A stretch of 64,000 bases of DNA, taken from Mytilus trossulus. Lineage: Eukaryota; Mollusca; Bivalvia; Mytilida; Mytilidae. The position numbers and the translations under genes are program-made. The DNA lies in NCBI RefSeq assembly GCF_036588685.1, contig NC_086375.1:8053916-8117915 (forward strand), written 5' to 3'. The notes under the pieces are model-generated. The model was not told the origin of the DNA. It ran no database searches and was given only the letters and a program-made list of their open reading frames with translations. Positions 45,767 to 60,700 of the stretch are shown piece after piece (position 1 is the stretch's first letter; the number at the start of each line of letters is the position of its first letter).

Positions 45767-48700
45767 ATGGATGACAGAGTTCACAGATTAACAGATAATT
45801 TACAGGTATAATCATTTTCATAAAGATACATATACATGCATGTTATTAGATATACAAACTTCAGTTATTTAGTTGCCTCTGTGGATTTAATATTTAAAAA
45901 AGAATGTACGTTGCATGTGCTTCTATAATAAAATTGAGAATGGAAATGGGGAATGTGTCAAAGAGACAACAACCCGACCAAATAAAAAAACCACATTCTA
46001 TAATATTCATATAAAACATTCTATAATATTCATATAAAAACAAAAACAAAAGTGGTAGATTAAAGAAAATAATAATAATATTTCACTGTGTTCACGACAA
46101 CATTATAACCTTGATTCAGAAGAACCTCAATTAAGTTTCTTCAACTCAAACTAGCAAAGAAACAAGAAAGCTTTTAAAAGTATTTTAAATCATTTTTGAA
46201 GATATACTAGACCTTTCCTATAACTTAAAGAATAGCAATGAAAGCAATGCATCATTTAATACATGTACATGTACATAAATGTAGATCTAAATGAAGGTAT
46301 TTCCGGTTACATCATGTACATCTAAGGCATATTGTCTTGCATACACTCAACACACATTCTGTTTCTCCCATAGTCCAATTATTGAATATTTAATGGCAAC
46401 AGTAATATACCAGTGCATCTAAAACTTTTTATAAGGGCAGCCCATTGACTGCCATAAAAGGGGGCCGCTACAGTCATGCTAGTGATTCCCTATATAATCA
46501 ACCATTTTTTCCCTAAGATATGGCTGGAGGAGGGTTTGGATCTGCTTTAGTATACCCCTGTTCAATAGTCATAAATTGATTAATCAAAAACAAATCTGGG
46601 TTAACTTAGATAATGCATTGGTTTTCCCAGTGCTTCTCCTTAATTTTAATAAGTGAGATTTGGTGTAATATGTAAAAAAAAAAAAATCACTTGTCGTTGG
46701 TACAAAAAATTTCTGGAGAAAATGATGGTGTACATTTGTATTAGGCAGGTGCCACATTTGGATCAGTGTCTGTTTATCCTTCAGGAGTATCGAACATCAT
46801 CCATGGAATTTGTTGCCTTAGTCTTTGTTTTCCATATGTTGTGTTTTTAGATATGTTTGTCTTTTAATGATACACAATAATGACAACAACATCCTAGATT
46901 TCTGCCAGGAAATTCTTTGGTCTTTATTTGTATTTTGCCATGGTATTGTCAGTTTGTTTTAGACTTATGAGCTAGATTATTACTTTGATATATTCCACCT
47001 CTCTTTTTTAGCATGGCATAACATTATTTGTCTGAACAAGGGTAAGACAAAAAATTTACCCATCCCAACCCCCACCACAAAAGGAAATAGAAGATGAGTT
47101 CAATATATATGACTGTCAACTTTTAAAAACGTTTATTTGCACTCAATCAGAATTGCATTGTTACTACAAACATGACAAATAAGTTGAGAAAAAAACACCT
47201 GTTTCTATTATAAAATACTGGATTCAATTTATTTTTCTAAAAATCTGTCAGTAATATTTTTTCCTTTGAAACTAGCTTTATATTAAATGAAATATACATG
47301 TTGTGAACTATTGAACATATGTATACATACCTGTCTTAAATTTATGGGAAGAGATAAAACTTTTATTAATGTGATATAAGATATTTATTGTAGACAATAT
47401 TTAATAATTTCTTGCCTATATACATATATATGGTACTGGTATATAATTTTGAACGTCACAAGAACACACAATAAGTGTGAAGGACATTTTGAATTAAATT
47501 GAATAAATTGTGTTTTCAAATATAGTTTAAAGCTATTTTAAATTCTATTTCGGACTGTAAAAGGTGACATTTGTATTACATTAAATTTTAATTTATAAAT
47601 TATTTCATCAAATGCCCCTTGTAAATGGTAAAGTCACTAAATTAAGAGGGACAATAATATAACAGGCACTTAGTCTTTTGTCCGATATTTCATATTAGGC
47701 CACTAAATCAATGTAAATGTCGACAGGATTTGTCCATCTTGATATGATTCTTCAACCATTTAAAATGAACAGATAAACATTAAATGCCAGAACTGTTAAA
47801 TGTTTGTCAAAACAAGTCCTTTTAATCAATGCACTATTTAGTATACAGAGTGATTGAAGTTAAAAATCATGTTTATTTCTTTTCAGTTTAAATCAATGGA
47901 AATTTAAATAGAAATTTAATGACTAGAGATTGTCTAATCTTAAACCTTATTAAAATTGTATGCATGGCTAAGGATCATTTACTTGAATTCATTAAAGATT
48001 TATAAATCTGCTTTGTTATCCTTACCTAAGGAATTAATTCAAATGATGGATGATAAAAGTACTAAAGTGATTTAAAGGAATCTGAGATATGTTCTTGTTG
48101 TATGTTAATTCTGAGCATCAATATAGACATGAGATATAATAATTTTCATTTTCAATTATTCATTACATGGCTGTTTCAAAATTGATAACATTGTATGGAG
48201 AGTTAGGTTGGACAGGGTTGAATGCAATTCTATTCAAATTTCATTTTTCACGGTTAATTCAAAAATGTATGCTGAAGAGTTTATGGAAAAATCCTCCCTA
48301 AATGTGTGCATGCCACTACATGGTGGGGTAAAATTAACCAGTAACTTCCAAAACCCTACCCATACATTTAATTCTGGATGGTTAACACAGTTAAAGTATT
48401 TATATTAATTATTATTAAAAGAAAAGTCAAAAGAGAGAGCCAATTGTTTAACCGGCTAAAAACAAAGGTATCACTTATAATTTTTGTTTGGTTCACACAT
48501 ATTTCATTTGTTTAAATATGCAAAAGATTTGAGACACACGTGTTGTTGTGTTTTAGGGAAAGATTAAAAAAAGAAATTTTAAATTCTTACACACTTGTCA
48601 AAGTCTTAAAGTTTAGCTGGATCATGATATTAGATTAGAACTAAAATGAGTCTGTAAAAGTATGTTCATTGGACCATGAAGATGTTAAAGATGTTTGAAC

Positions 48701-51700
48701 TATACAATGTAGTAGTGTATAGAATTTGAATAAATGTCACAGTAATAGGTCTTTTCGGAATTCTTTTCAAGCGTTAAATATGTTATCAATAAAAACTTTA
48801 CTTTCATTTGTATGTGAAATATATTTGCTATTCATAGCAAAATATTGGATGAAAAATAAATTATTTCTGCCTTATCAATTTTGTATAGTAACAAATCTAT
48901 ACCACCAAATGAGATGGAAGTAAACATTACCATTTTAAGATGTTTTTTCCACATAACTACACATGTTTTTCATTTTCACACTGTAGGGGACGACAAGAAA
49001 CCTGCGCTCCTTAGATCGCATGTTAGATTCTTATCGTGATGTAACGAGAGAACAGAAAAGCTCAGTTGATAGGGTAAGTAACAAAGTAGTTAGGGATCTC
49101 TACAAAACTTGATTCCCAGGATTCAGGAAATGTGACTTATGTTAGTTCAAAATTAATTCATTGTAATCACAATTCAAGAAAAATTATTAAAGTTGAAACT
49201 CATTGTAATCAGGATTCAAGAAAAAAATCCAAAGTTTAATTTTTTACAATGTATGGTTAAGTTATAATTGATTTATACATGTTATATTCTAGGCAACATC
49301 AATGATATATTGGTCGTGAGGACATCACATTCTTTTTCTACTTGTTTGAGAAAAACAATTTCGATTAACAAGTGTGAGATAGAAAATTATTGGACAGAAT
49401 TGAGAAAGATCAAAAAAAAATTTAGAAAAAAATATATATAGATATAGGGAGATGTGGTGTGAGTGCCAATGAGACAACTCTCCCTCCAAATAACAATTTA
49501 AAAAGTAAACCATTATAGGTTAAAGTACAGCCTTCAACATGGAGCCTAAGCTATAAAGGGCCCCAAAATTACTAGTGTAAAACCATTCAAACGGGAAAAC
49601 CAACGGTCTAATCTATATATGTATACATTTTTTCACATTTATCTTAAACTATTTGCATTTTTTTTATTACATGATATTGATGAATTAATTAACAGTTACA
49701 CAGAAATAAAGAGATTTGATTAAAAAGGACAAAATTCAGCAATGACAACAATGTAATTTTCACAATACACTTGGTTTGTTTTTCTCTCAGTTTTTGAATA
49801 TAATTTATTGTAAGTGTTCAAAACGTAATCCAAATATTGAATAAACTTATAGCCCAGACTCCGTGTTGAAGGCCGTTTTGACCTATAATGGTTTAATTCT
49901 ATAAATTGTTACTTGAATGGAGAGTTGTCTGATTGGCACTCATGTCACATCTTCCTATATATCTATTATAATAAAAAAAACATTGTTTTTACAGTTACGT
50001 GATGAGGTATCGAGAACAAACGATCAGGTCAGACGAGAAAGAGCAAGAAGTCCGTCATACAGAGATTATGGGGTAAGGCTCTTATAAAACAAACAATGCT
50101 TTACTGGTTATTGGGAAATCTTATTTCTGGTAAAGGCTTATTATCACTCACTATGATATAGAATGGGCTTTTGGTATCTTTTTATCTGTTCTTTTGTTAA
50201 AAGTTTCAATCACAAGCATTTTATTGATGCATATATATGAACTCTTATATTTTATTTGTTGGCAATTTGACATGTATGTATTGAAACATGCTATGGACAA
50301 AATTTAAAATAAACAAAGTTTCAGATAGATGAGTACTAACATTTTCTGTTGGAATTTGGGGATAGAAAAGAGGCATGAGGTCAAATGGCCTCACTGAAAT
50401 TTTGACCTATGGATTTTACACAAAATGTCAGTTTTTGATCCTAACCGAAATAAATGAAATGAAAAATTATATCTTCTATAGATAGATAAATGGTTTTACC
50501 CTTTTTAGAATGAAATTAAAAAGCTCATTTCGTGAATTTTTTATCCAGAAAGAATATTCCTCAAAGGTAATGTTAAATGAGATCCTTTCATAGAATTAGA
50601 TGAAAACAGTAGTAAATTTTATAGTGAATTTTAAAAACCTATAAAGTACTAATTCCATCAAAAAAGAAATTTAATATTTACATCATTACTATAATCCAGT
50701 ACTCTTAACCAAAATCTGAAATACATTTTTACATGATTATTATATTTGTGTGATTTTGGCGGATTAAGAGGATTAACACGTTTCTTTAGAAAGTTATAGT
50801 AACACGTCTGTACATCACTGATTATTTTAATCCCCAGGACAGTGGAGGACAGGTACATGTATTAATGTTATGTTATAATTTGTTTAGACGAGCTCAGTTG
50901 TATACAATATAATCTTTAATGATAAGGATTTTAATGAGAAGACTTTCTGACATCGTAAATTCGATTGTTGTGTGTGTCAGTGTTGTTGTGACCTTGAATA
51001 ATTTGTCGTCTTATTTACATGTGACAAAACTGCTAGTTGATATGGTACTTGTTAAATGTGTAGAAGGCAGTAGTAAGCTCTGTAAAGATAAATGTAAATA
51101 CTGCTAATGAAGCTTTGAAATAAGTAGTTATCTGTAAAATCAGGGTGAAAACAGGGTTTATGGCTTAGGGCTATTTCATTAAAATGTATGTATTAAGGAG
51201 TGTTTCCAAAGCCCCCCTACAATCAATCTTTAATTAATATTGGATACATCAAACATGTCAAATGAACCTTAAAGCATAAATGTTCCTCAACAGAAGTCCA
51301 AAAATAAAGCTTCATTTTGATAGTACATAAACAGACATTACGTACTCATGGCTGATTTAAAATTTTGAACTATGATAATGATAAAAATTATTTGTTATTT
51401 TTCCTCATCAGATTTTTCCAATATCATTCATTGCAATTAATTTTATTTATGAAATTATTATCTGTTTTTATCTCTAAAATTTATTTTTCTTTTGGCGAAT
51501 CTTAAACACTTTTAAGATAATTTCTGACGACACAATCATTTTGTCATTATAAATTTTTTTCATTTTATGTTTATTATTCATATCTATAAAGGTCAAATAT
51601 TGAATTTATTTAAGACTAAATTAAAAACTACGTCCCTTGAATATTGTACTACACTGATCAGACGGGTGGAGGATGACTAACATTGTTTAATGCACTTCAC

Positions 51701-54700
51701 AGTTTTTGTTTCTTATCACAACAATATATGTTTTAAATCACTTTATAAATTTATTTGGTTTGACATTCACTAGCTAATTTTTACTTACATTATCTATAAA
51801 TGAATTGTCAATAATTTTTATCTTTACATATTCGAACCAATATCATTAATTTCACCGTAATATAACATACTTGTGTTCAGGTGACATTAAGCAAGCATAA
51901 ATCAATCAATCAATCAATCATTATTAATAATTTCAGTTGTTATCATTGAATAGTCTCACAATCACAATTCGACAAGCACACACTCTTTTGTTTTATGAGC
52001 ACAGTGAAAAGTAACCTACATGTTGAAAAAACAAAAATAAAGCATTAGCACAGCAATGTATCATTTCTCATCTCTGGAGCACATTAAAAATCACTTATGA
52101 AACATCATAAAAATAACTTTGCCATTATGAATTTAATTTCCGTTTAAGAATCTATCTTAACCTGTTTTCTTTTTCTTTTTTAGAGTGATAGTGAATTTGA
52201 AGGTTCTCCGACTGTGAGCAGACGGCGAAGGAAGAGAAGTTCTACTGTACGGTTCGCTGATGATATGAACAGAGAACTTCACACTTTAAATAATTCATTG
52301 CGAGATCTGTCTAATGACCATATAGATTTAGGCCATCAGTTTCAATCAGAAGTTGGACGGAGGGAAAGGTAATTTTTGAAAGAAATGTTTTAAAAAAGTG
52401 CTGTCAAGTTGTTTGATTGATTGTTTGAATATCAAACTTTGGCACCAAACATTCCATGCAGTTTTTGTCAATTTGTTGGAACATTTTGTAGCTACTGCCT
52501 TCTTCAATTGACTGCAGAAATGATTGATTTAGGAATATCTTTTTCATGTGCACAAGCCAATTCTTCCACACAAAGAATTACATGTGTTTTCACTAAAACA
52601 CTGGGGAAAAAATATGGAACTCACAGACCTGCCAACTATCCCGATTTTCGCGGTATTATCCCGATTTTTACCCCTCAACCCGAATCCCGATATCGGGATC
52701 GTAAAATTAGTCAAAATCCCGATTTTCAACAAATATACCCGAAAAAATTATTGTTTACCCATTTTGAAGTTTTTCTGATCAATTTTAAAAAATCAATCAT
52801 TTTACCTGGGGACATTTTATGACAAGTTAATGACCCTATGCTAATCAACAGTCACAACAGGTGTCATAATTAGTGGTTGTATGTAATCAGATTACATAAT
52901 GGGTCGTAACAGTCCTCAAAATTATTTTGTAAACACAAATTTTGTCAAACAGCCTTTCAATTTTATTCAATTCATCATACAAGCACAATTTGCCGTAGTT
53001 CCACAGCAAAATCATAATTAATTGAAAGATGAGAACTGTAATAAACTCTCAAGAAAACATCGTTTATCTTGAAATCTGTTTAATTTTTGAAACCAGACAT
53101 CGTGTGTCTTATGATTTAAAATCGACGCCATTATGTATACACTTCTACTCTGTTACAGTATGAGCCTCCGCCGGTAAGAGCACCTCTGAAAACAAAGAAA
53201 GATAACTCAAATTTTATCCATTTTCTCATTGCTACTGATAAGACCATTAGTAAAACTAAATCAAGATCTGCCTTCATCCTTATTACTTTAGGACATGTAG
53301 TTTTAGGTGTTTTGAGTCAAGGTTCATAGATGAGAAGGTCTTTGGAGGGTGGAAAAGGTGGGTGGGGGGGGTATTGGTCTCTACTTTGAATCCCTTATTT
53401 TTAATGCCATTTTCTCTATTCTTCAGTAATTTTGTCAATTTTATAATTTAATAGTACAAGAATCATGCAAATAAAAGAAATCAAGGCCTATAAGCTCATC
53501 ATTAGTATACCAAAAGAAAAAAGAAGAGAACTTATACTATTTTAGGAGTAAAAAACAATGCTCACAGAAACGTCGCTAAAATTGTAACACTTAAAAATCT
53601 TGTCGCGCGCTAAATCCCCCATGGAGATTTTCAAAAGTTGGCAGGTCTGAACTCAGCAAATATCGTTTTTTCTCCTCGAAAAGTTTGAACAGGGGTTAAC
53701 AGGGGGACTGTTTTATTTTAATTGTACTTGGAAAAAAGTTATGTAAAATATAAAAAATGTTTAGAGTAGGCACTGACAATTAAGTATGATTGGGTTTATA
53801 CTGGATTCAATTATTTAAGATTGGTAAAAATGACATACATTGTATTTGTAAAAATATTATATTGAATTTTGATCATAAACTTTCTAATGTTTGGATGTGA
53901 GCTTTGTAGGCACAAAATGAATAAAGGGTTGATTTTATTTGTAGGGGTGAATATGAAGCAAGAAGGACTATGAAAGATATATCAGAAACACTGAAGAAAA
54001 TGCCACACGAAGATCCCGTAAGTATATACATAGGTGCTTTGATCTCGTTAGGGCTATTCCATTAAAATGTTTGAGGGAGTGTATGAAGGGACTTTTAAAA
54101 TATCCCTGTATAAACCAAGAACCATTTTTTAGATAATTTTACATAACGGTAATAGACTCATTTTCACACATTCAATAAATAAACTATCCTTCCTACCCTC
54201 CTAAATACATTTCAATGGAGTAGCCCTTATGGGTCATGTGTATTAACACATCAGATATTCAACACATTTGACAACAAAATCATGAATTAAGATAATAGAG
54301 AAAAAATAATAAAATTGCAGTCAGTGCAACTGTGATAACTTTGAGAATGATATTATTATTAGCTTCAAATAAAATTTATGTTGATAAAATTGATTTAACA
54401 ATAGTTGATACATGTTTATATGAATATTTGAAGGTTGCTTCCAGAGTGGAAAGAAGACTAAATGCTATTCAGAACGAGTTACGAGGAGATAGGGACAGAC
54501 ATGCTTATGATCGTTACGATGAATTATTGAATTTATCAACTGATTTACGACAGGTGAGAGGAGAGGTTTTAAAATTTCTTCAGAAAAAGATTGAAATTAT
54601 AATATAAAAAAACAAATCATTTGGGGTATTTTAACAATAAGAAGTCTTGTAGTATTTTCCCTTTATTTATATTGCTACTTCAATGTACCGGAACTTTAAG

Positions 54701-57700
54701 TACATGTATAAAAACTTTATCCATCAAAATTATTTCTATGAACAAAATATTGCAGATAGTTAGTGGCATCAACTGATAAGTAATAAGTTATGTAGATATG
54801 TCAAGTTATGCCATTTCTTGCAATTGTTATTGAATTAAACTTAAATTCTCCATTTTCAGCATTTTACCACACCAACAATAATTGTAATTATAATAATTTT
54901 GTTTGATATATATTAGTTTTATTTTGAATGATTTATTTGCAGTTTGAATTCCGTGGGATTAAATATCAGACCAAATTTATCCAAAGGAATTTAGAAATAC
55001 AAAAAAAAAAATTTTGATACTTATTTGTATGATTTTGGTTTATTTTTCCAAAAAGAATTACTGTGGACTCATTTATTTTCTTGGGTACCAATTTTCAGGA
55101 ATTGATGAAAAATGGCATTTTCTTGGATGTTTTATATTGTGATTTTGCCGCAGTCTCCATACAAGCATATAGAAAATGTGAACTTTGTTGAACATCTTAA
55201 ATTTGTAGTTAAGGTGGTACCTAACACTACAGGGAGATAATTCTGTAAAATCAGATAAACTTTTCAATAACATTGTGTTGATAAGGGAATATAAAGCTTC
55301 TCAATGATCAAAATTTATGTTTTTCAAACTGCTATATATATAACCAGTGTAATTTTTCTGATAAAACGGTTGGTTCAATTTGATTAAATTTATATATTTT
55401 TGTCAAAGGGTCAAAGTAAATACTTTGTTTAAATTTTATGAAAATTAAGCGAGCCAAATTAATTTTAGTCAAATTGTTGAATACCACCTTAATCTCTACC
55501 CCAGAAATCCATGAAGTGATCCCACAAATGATAAAGAATCCACAGTTATCATAGATATAATGAAAGTTTGGTCTGATATTTGAAGGTTATAATATATCAT
55601 ATGCACATTGGTAGAAGATATCATTTCATTTCAGGCAATAAATCAAAATCAACATTATGCACAACAAGCATCAGATGAACGAGTCAGGAATCAGTATTTA
55701 CAATCAGAAGCCAATAAAATCAGAGTAGGTTCTTCATTATAGTTTTTAATTTTGGAAATGACAAAGATTTACGCTTGTCCTGAACATTTATGACATAATT
55801 GCAACTGGACAGTAAGCTTGTAGCAATCAATCAAATATTTAGACCAGCAAATGTATTTTTGGTTGATAAAAATCTAAGCCAATCAAAATGTTTTTGTTTA
55901 TTACTTGGTCAAAAAAGCTGAATGTAAATAAATCTTATTTAAATATTTTGTGTATGTTAAAATATTTAGTGAACAAAATTTATATACCCAAGATCATTTT
56001 TCAGATTTTTTTAGGAATGAAAAAGACTTTTAGGATCAAGTCAGTTTTGTTAAAGATACATTTAGTAACTTACTTGTAGAATGACTGGTTGTCAATTATT
56101 TTTGAAATCTTGTATATTTACATACAAGGCCCTGTTTTTTTTCTCTCTTAAATTTATTCAAATTTATTTCCATGTAAATTCTATCTCTGCTGCTTTGAAA
56201 AACTCATATATGTATACACACATTGTGTTTGTGGCAGTTTATAGTTTTAGATTATGTTTGTATGAGAAAATATATTCATGAGTTAAAATATCATATCAAA
56301 TCACTCATTGAGGTCAAGGCCATACTTCATTTGGTTACAGTTTTGAACTCTCACTTAATCTCAAGTTCCAGGTTATTTTCATGAAATTTCATTATCTATG
56401 GTAAATGTGAGGAAAAGAAAGTTATTTAGCAAAGAAAGATTTAACTCTTCTTATTTTACAATTTTCCAACCAAACTGTATCATCTTAACATGTTTAAGTA
56501 AGAAAAAGATCTTCAATCAAATTTCAATTAGAAAACGTAGTCAAATTGTTCAGGAACATCTTTTAGTAGTTTGTTTCAAGCCTGAAATTTGTACTCAATC
56601 CTGAATAAATTACTTATTCCACAGTTAATAATTAAGAAATGTAAAATAAATACTATGATATTATAGGTTGAGTCAGATCTAGATAACCTAAAGAGAAAAC
56701 TAGACCAGAGTGAAGGAGGCAAAGTAGCTCTTCAAGCACAGGTAAGTACCAGTTATAATGTAAACTTCAGACACAAGATGATTTATTGCAAAGATGCAAT
56801 TTTTACACATACCGGTCAAGGCCAAAAATTTAAAAAAACAACACGTTATATAAACTATTGAAGTTTGAAACTCAGAAAAGAAAGTGTCAGAGGTCATAAC
56901 AAATAAACACACCCTTTAAATGCCACTTGTTTAACTTGGAGAACAGCATCTTGTTCGTTCATTCGTTTGTCCACAGGTTAAAGTTTTTGGTCAAGGTAGT
57001 TTTTGATGAAGCTGAAGTCCAATCAACTTGAAACTTAGTACACTTGCTGCTTATGATATGATCTTTCTAATTTTAAAGCCAAATTAGACTTTTGACCCAA
57101 TTTCATGGTCCATTGAACATGGAAAATGATAGTGCCAGTGGGGCATCCGTGTACTTTGGACACATTCTTGTTTAAATAATGTAAATCAGACAAAGTCAGG
57201 ATATTGGCTACCACATGTTTATGAATAATTTTATTTTGTTCAGGTCGATGAATTAAGGTCACAGTTACACAGAATAGACAATGAAAAAGGTCGTCTAAAA
57301 CAACAGATGGATGACAGCCGATATGAAGACGAAGTTAGAGACAGAAGGAAAAAGAGATCTGGTAAGAATCTAACTATATATTTGTAAATGTCATAATTTT
57401 TTAATTTTTGCTGTTTTTACATTTCTATACATGGTATTATATCTCATATTTTATTTTGAAATTCAATTGATTTTTGGGTTTCCCATAGCAAAACAAAGAC
57501 TTTATTTTATTGATACAAATGCCATAATTAAATGGAGAGGGGATATGAATTTCAAACTATGCTGAATATTTTCTAATTTATTTCACTGACTATTTGATAA
57601 AACGTAAGTTTTAGGTCACTTTTAAATAATTATGATCTATTTATTCCCATGAAAGTTTCAATAATTTAAAAAAAAATATAGACTTGTTTACAAACAATAT

Positions 57701-60700
57701 TTTTTTAGTGGAAGAGGAGAAGGACAGAGACAGAAGATTAATGGAGAGAGAATTACAGGAGTTACGAGGACAGTTAACTCGATCAATTAGTGCTTCAAGT
57801 GAAATGGAGGAATTACGGCGAGGGATAGAACGTAGTGAGCGACAGAGAGTTCAACTTTCAGATCATATAGAGGTCAGTAGTTAAATCTTTTTGGTCTTGA
57901 GATTATATTTTGTAAAAAGTGATGGTTAGTGGGTTTTAGTACCATATCAACTTGACAATTGTTATCTTTTTGTGTTGTCTTGTAGATGGCTTATTGATAA
58001 CCTTTACCTTAAAAAGGGTAATCATTTGCTATATTTATTTATATTTTATGAAACTTCCTTAATTAATTTGAAACTGTTTTTAACAATGGACAAAAGTTCC
58101 ATATTTTCAACATCAGAATCTAAAGGTTATGTTTTTAATGTTAAAAAAAAGTGATGCAATTGAATATTTGCTATTTATAACTTTATATGTAAAAATTTTC
58201 CTTTTTCCAGACGTTGACAAAAGATTTAGATAATAGAGAAAAACAGGCTGCCAAGCTTATTACACAATTAAAAGAAATGTCTGACAAGTTTGAAGCTTCT
58301 GATCGGCAGAAGAATCAGCTACAAACTAATTACGATGATTCTTCTAATAAAGTGAAAGAAGTTACGAAAGACTTAGAAAAAACGACTAATGAATTACGGA
58401 ATACACAGTTATCATTACATGAGTCGGAGAAGAAAAAAGATGAATTCAAAGCTCGAGCTCAGGAAACTGTCAGACAGTAAGTATGCTTATATTTATTGAT
58501 TTTTCCAGAAAAAAATAACATTTTAAAAAGGGAAGTAAATATCTGGAACATGACTTTATTGGCATAGCAATAATTAGTCAATTTCCTGTGTTTTTTTTCT
58601 GCTAAATGAAAGCAAAATCAACTTGAGTCAGGAGTTAACAGGAATAAGTATGGATTTTAAAATGTGTTTGTCATTTTTTAGGAAAATGGTAACAACTTAA
58701 TTATGAAGTTGACAAAACCTTAATCTTAACCTAAAAACTAATGAGTACACCTGTTCTATTTTTAGATGGAAAATGAAAGTAAAACAATTAGAGCGTGAAG
58801 TTGACCGACATAAACATGGTGCTAATCAGTTAATACAGAGAAATGAACAGCTAGTCAAAGATCTGGAAAGTCATCGTCATCAGCTACATCATAATGGTAT
58901 GCAGATGGAAAACATGAAACGAGAGCTAGGGGATGCATTGGTAAGTTGACAGCCAAAAAAAGAAGAATTGGTATTGCATTCAGAGGTTTTCCATGAAAAA
59001 TCTTTTACAACAAAATTATATAACTGTTAATTCTCTGAATCGTATTTTTGTTTGTCTTTTTCAGGGAATGGTGGAGGGACTGTATTGCTGCTATTAATAT
59101 TTTTTTTTAACTTAAAATCCATTCTCAGTGAATGCTTAGCACATTTCAAATTCAGATATAAATTACTTTTGACATGAAAATGATTTTTTTTTTACAGCAA
59201 ATGGAGGATACATATATGTTCATTATATTTTGTCCTAATTGGCAAGAGTTGTCAAAATTCTCGTCTGATTCATGAGAATTAACACGGTATTACAAGTATT
59301 AAAATAATCAGTAAAGTCATTTGATTTATTTTCCAGGCTGTACGAGCTGCTCAGGATGAACAGATCAGAATCAAAGATGTAGAACTAAATGAACTTAAAT
59401 CTGTAAGAATGGATATGGACAGAGAAGTCAGAGACTCAAGAACAATTGTTGAAAGGGTAAAGATATTTTCTGTTATAAAACATAATTATGTATATAACGT
59501 TAAAGTCGTTTGCATGTGTAGATAAAATTTATGAATGATTTTGAAAATATATTTTTGAGTAAAAACACATAATTGAAATGTATATGATATGATCAGAATA
59601 TATGAATGATTTTAAACAGCTTTTGCTCTATGGTCACAGTTTACTGTTTCCATGAGGTATATAGACTGTATTTAATAGTTTCATACCACCTTAGAATAAT
59701 ACTTATCTGTTATATACAAATATGCATGTATTTATTAGATGGAGAATGAATTAAACAACAATGCTGCTAAATTAGCAACTGTAACAGAGGAGAGAAATAG
59801 AATAGAGGACAGAATGTCTTCACTAGAGGCAGCACATTTATTGGCCCAGGATCAGGCCAATCAACTACAGGTATATAGTCTGTTACTATGGAAACAGCTT
59901 CATTTCATTTGATTGAATTGGCTAGAAGGTCTATAAAATTCTTTTCCATTCAAAGTATTAAAAAACAATGGAGAGAAAAATTTAAGAGTGTTCTGCTAAA
60001 TTCAATTTCCAGCATTCATTAATACATCTAAATAACATATTGAAGACAAATGTCAGATTATAAAAAAAAACATGGCTGCAAGCAGAATTCGCACAGACAC
60101 ACATTGATGTTTTTCACTGTTTGACTTAGTTTTACACATATCACATGATTAAATAAAGCTTAGCATTTGATGCATTTGAAAAAAAATGGAAAAAGAAAAT
60201 AATAGAGTTGAAACTAGTTTCATTAACACAATTCACAGAATCACATAGTATTGTCTTGTTATTGTTTCACTTTTTGTTGTTCACATTTCCATGGCAACTG
60301 TTTGATAAAATTGGTGTATTGATGCATCATAAAAGAAATTGATGGAGAATAATTTGAAATTTCATATTCATTTACACAATTCAAAAAGTCTCATGGCGTT
60401 TGAAGTGTAATTGCTTACTTTCAGTCTTTACATTTCTAGCAATTGAACAATTAACAATTTCCAGAATAAAAGCTTATTATTAAAACTGATTCATTTTCAG
60501 CACGAAATAAAAGAATTGAGTTCTATAAAGGCAGAGATAGCGGCTAAACTGTCAGAATCTAATGGAAAATTACATGTACGTGCTGCAACACTCGCAGCAT
60601 ACGTAGTCAAGACACGTTCAAACTGTATTGAAAAATTCAGCATAGAAAATAAAGATGGCTATTTCAATATAACAATCAATTTTCCTATCAAAAGTCAGTG

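Noticed and set aside
52421..52822. 133-codon plus-strand frame
   Set aside because: Crosses the boundary of the mobile element at 52624 and has no splice or similarity support.
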